From Earliella scabrosa (lineage: Eukaryota > Basidiomycota > Agaricomycetes > Polyporales > Polyporaceae), in the NCBI GenBank assembly GCA_022605405.1, contig JABYQQ010000002.1, forward strand, positions 3,472,001-3,536,000: DNA of 64,000 bases, given 5' to 3'. Below the pieces are notes generated by a model. It made no database searches and was not told the DNA's origin. It saw only the letters and a list, made by a program, of their open reading frames with translations. This document shows positions 61,601 through 64,000 of the stretch, in pieces (the stretch's first letter is position 1; the number at the start of each line of letters is the position of its first letter). A program made the translations under genes and the position numbers.

Positions 61601-64000
61601 CTCCTTGCTGCTAAATAGTGGCAATCCGGCGGATCTGCCTGCGACCGCCCGCAACAGCGTCTCAGTGGACCTACTCAAGTATCCTCCACACTCTGAGGAC
61701 TTCTATCCCGCTTCGGAAGATGGGCTGCAAGACTGGGTGGAACCGGACGATGTGGACGAGGCCGTGCGAGCAATGTAAGACGGTTGACTATTTTACGTCG
61801 GATTGTTTGGAGATTGACTACAATCACGCAGATTGGGGCCGTGGACAGGGATCATCCACACCACGACTTCAGAGGGGTCCGACGACATGGAAACGGGATA
61901 CATTCTCAATTTCTCCTTCCATGCGTCACCGCAAAATCCGAAGGGGTTCCTCGCAAGACCGACGCTGTACTGGCCTTGGATGTGCACACGCACAGACTGC
62001 GTAGGAGAAGCTGGTGTGGGACCAGATGGTCAATACTCCTACACCGTCACCGTTACCCCAAACTCATCTCTCTTGGGACCAACTCATGTGCGACTGCGTC
62101 TGCGCGATGACGGCATGACGCTCACAGGTGATATGGACTACCCACAGCCCGACCTAGTCGAAGCCCCTACGGATGACAAAGGTTCTCGCCGAAATCAAGT
62201 CACCCTCAAGAGGAACTCGTCTCCCGTGATCATGGCCTGCTACCCCTCCCCATCCTCAATCGTCTCTAATAAATCAGCCGCGCTGTGGAAGTTCGCTATT
62301 TCCGCCACCATTGCTACGATCCGGCAACGCACCCTCACTTGGTCTGTCCTCAAGGGCCGCCGGGACCGGCGGCACCGCCTGGCCTCGCTCATCTACTATG
62401 ACTCTACGTCTGCGCCTTGGAACACTAACCTCTCCGAGCAAAACCGCCTCATGGACCGCATATCCCCTGCTGATCTGCACTTCATCGCGTTCGCCGCGCT
62501 CGAGCCCGAACGGTTCGCTTGGCTCCTTCCCCCGTGCAGCGCACGCCCGGGCGAATGCATGCGCCTCCTCTCGACGCTCGTTCCCTGCCTGCGATGTATC
62601 GCGCCCGCATGCGCCGCCTACAACGACGACGCGCCACCAGCGTACGCCTCCCACGGCTTTGTCATCTGTGACGACCCCGATTGTCTGCTTGTCCATCACA
62701 GCAGCGCCCGTGAAAGATTCGGAGAGCCTGAGGGCCACTGCGTCGTCAAGACGCGAGTCATCGGCTGGACACTGTCTAACTTTCTGGCAACGTCGGGCCG
62801 AACGGTACCCGAATTGCTCGAGCGCGCCGCGTACCTCACGAATCTTCTCTCTGAGGACCGGGACGAGCGTGTTCTGGATCGTGGCAGAAATAGGTGGCCG
62901 TCGGGGCTATCGACCATCCCAGAAGGATCGGAGCTGGGCGACGACTTGGACAACGGTGATACGGGCGACGACGACGACGGAGACCGAACGTTCGTCGGCG
63001 CGGACTCGCAGGCGAGCCTCGGATTCGGCCTGCAAGGGGAGTTTGTGTCGGAACCTGAGACATTCGAGGGCACCCCCGTGACAGAGGAACGTGGAGGAGA
63101 CGGTTCTACAGGCTCCGATGGGTCGGCTGGAGAGCTGAGAGTGGTAAATCTTGAGAGGGGCGGAGGTACACGCTCTCTCATCCCTCGACAATGTGACGCT
63201 CCTCAAGCCTCCGACTCTCCACGGTCCGTATTCGTGAAGGGCAGTCCACGCTTCTGCGTGGTGTGTGAGGAAGCTATAACGCTGCCTTGCTGGACGTGTG
63301 CAGAATGTACAGGTAAGCATACGCCCACACCTACTTTCACTTGCATCACTGGCCAGTGCGCGTCTGGTTCATCACACGACTCTCATTGCAGATCTTCTCT
63401 CGATTTGCACCTCATGTGATGGGTCTGCTCGTTCTGGTGCTGTGGTGTCTGCCTCTCATATCAATATACATCATGAAGCCACGCACACGCTCCTCTACGT
63501 CCCCGCACTCAGTCCCGCCCTACCACCGGTTATGATTCCTGAATTGCCTCCGATTCCGGGTCCGCGTAGTCCGCGCGCAGGTGCGGACAGGAGCCCGCCT
63601 TGGCACGATCATTTATTCCGAGCTAGTAGCATGCGCAACGTCGACAGTCCTCCCCGTTCTCCCCGGTCTTCCTTCGACCCGAGCGGGAGCGCACCCAATG
63701 TCCTTTTCAACCCGCGCCGTCTCTCCACATCGGCATCCGTGTCACGGCGCAGCTCAAGACCTCGACCCGTCCTCCTCTCCGTGGCGGACGGGATTGACAG
63801 CGCCAATGACGGTAATCATGACGGCGACGGGGCGTTCAACGACTTGGTTTCTCCCCCGGCCCCACAGCCCGCACCGATCTTGTCCTATCACAGCCGCATT
63901 CAAGACGACGACGACGAGTACGATGCATATGGTACTCACGAATACGACAACACTGCGCGGCTGAGTGCCGTCGAAAACCGGCTAAGCACACTCGAAGGGC
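58643..64000 (+). CDS. large EF-hand and ZZ-like zinc-finger protein, copy B (3' end outside window)
   Basis: This is a tandem paralog of 53106-57867 with the same architecture: SSLVDSLPGLVRALDQISQI, IHPYVAVAVGAFKVVIELEV, RDNDKKVNLLFLEMKNMMSA, NTCDTYSKKRLLVKVLKSG, a basic/Ser linker, coiled coil, EF-hand loop DDDVSGFVTIQE (60616-60651), beta-rich region LGPWTGIIHTTT to VTLKRNSSPVIMACYP, Cys-rich middle, acidic stretch, and ZZ-like finger VCEEAITLPCWTCAEC plus ICTSCDG plus HHEATHTLLYV. After the finger it has a much longer Pro/Ser/Arg-rich segment (ELPPIPGPRSPRAGADRSPP) than copy A. The window ends as the terminal coiled coil starts (ARLSAVENRLSTLEG). The frame across 59970-60031 needs a GC-AG intron. 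More than 1,300 residues are visible. Function is unknown. Confidence 0.83.
59970..60031 (+). other. probable GC-AG intron in EF-hand/ZZ copy B
   Basis: Donor CCAG|GCATGC and acceptor CATCACAG join FIPG to TEGYPPGSRQAEIDDELLLL, which matches copy A downstream (DELQLLKQDL). Unspliced, the frame stops at 60071-60073. No GT donor in range gives the right phase. Confidence 0.6.
60616..60651 (+). other. EF-hand calcium-binding loop, copy B
   Basis: This codes DDDVSGFVTIQE, with all calcium-ligand positions as in copy A. Conservation between diverged paralogs implies the site is under selection. Confidence 0.85.

Noticed and set aside
1..64000. CRISPR arrays, tRNA and rRNA genes, LTR retrotransposons
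   Set aside because: Searched by eye on both strands. No spaced identical repeats, cloverleaf-like segments, rRNA words, or gag/pol motifs were found. Short tRNAs could still be missed without a covariance search.

Overview
The window is nuclear DNA of a filamentous basidiomycete, most likely an Agaricomycete. The evidence is the dense small GT-AG introns (mostly 50-65 bp), the GC-rich third codon positions, and a gene set typical of mushrooms and polypores: a FunK1 kinase, a DUF6534 membrane protein, a HET-domain protein, F-box proteins and phenylalanine ammonia-lyase. No ribosomal RNA, tRNA, CRISPR or prokaryotic signal was seen. Nearly every gene is split by introns, so coding spans here run from first to last coding base, and exon joints are given where I worked them out by reading frame.

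Layout. 1-1796: 3' part of phenylalanine ammonia-lyase (+). 3593-8323: mitochondrial arginine-specific carbamoyl-phosphate synthase large subunit (+), with one 809-bp intron and one GC-AG intron. 8515-10203: FAD amine/amino-acid oxidase of the amadoriase/sarcosine-oxidase type (-). 10673-12676 (-) and 13489-15303 (+): two divergent paralogous SAP-domain genes with matching first two exon boundaries. 16198-18735: FunK1 kinase (+). 19663-21480: F-box protein (+). 22505-24955: DUF6534 seven-helix membrane protein (-), apparently frame-damaged. 26315-28442: 14-TM-type MFS drug transporter (+). 28765-29712: decayed, internally deleted copy of the F-box locus. 30511-33173: MFS anion:cation-symporter-type permease (+). 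33712-38959: 1680-residue acidic disordered protein (-). 39253-40398: oligoribonuclease/REXO2 (+), with an 8-bp exon. 40399-44628: a gene-poor 4.2-kb stretch. 44629-47166: TmpA-like integral membrane reductase (+), with an 11-bp exon. 49013-52146: HET-domain protein (-). 53106-57867 and 58643 to the window end: two tandem, very large paralogs with a helical N-terminal region, an EF-hand and a C-terminal ZZ-like zinc finger.

How the genes relate. The first 10 kb is nitrogen metabolism: phenylalanine deamination, carbamoyl phosphate for arginine, and oxidative deamination or deglycation of amines. I see no evidence that these form a coordinated cluster. The middle is typical accessory territory, with expanded families (FunK1, F-box, MFS, DUF6534), a pseudogene, direct repeats and an inverted repeat. 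The last 15 kb pairs a HET-domain gene, a family known for incompatibility-triggered cell death, head-to-head with a tandem pair of Ca-binding (EF-hand) and zinc-finger multidomain proteins. This is the most interesting unexplained assembly in the window. A functional link between them is inference only.
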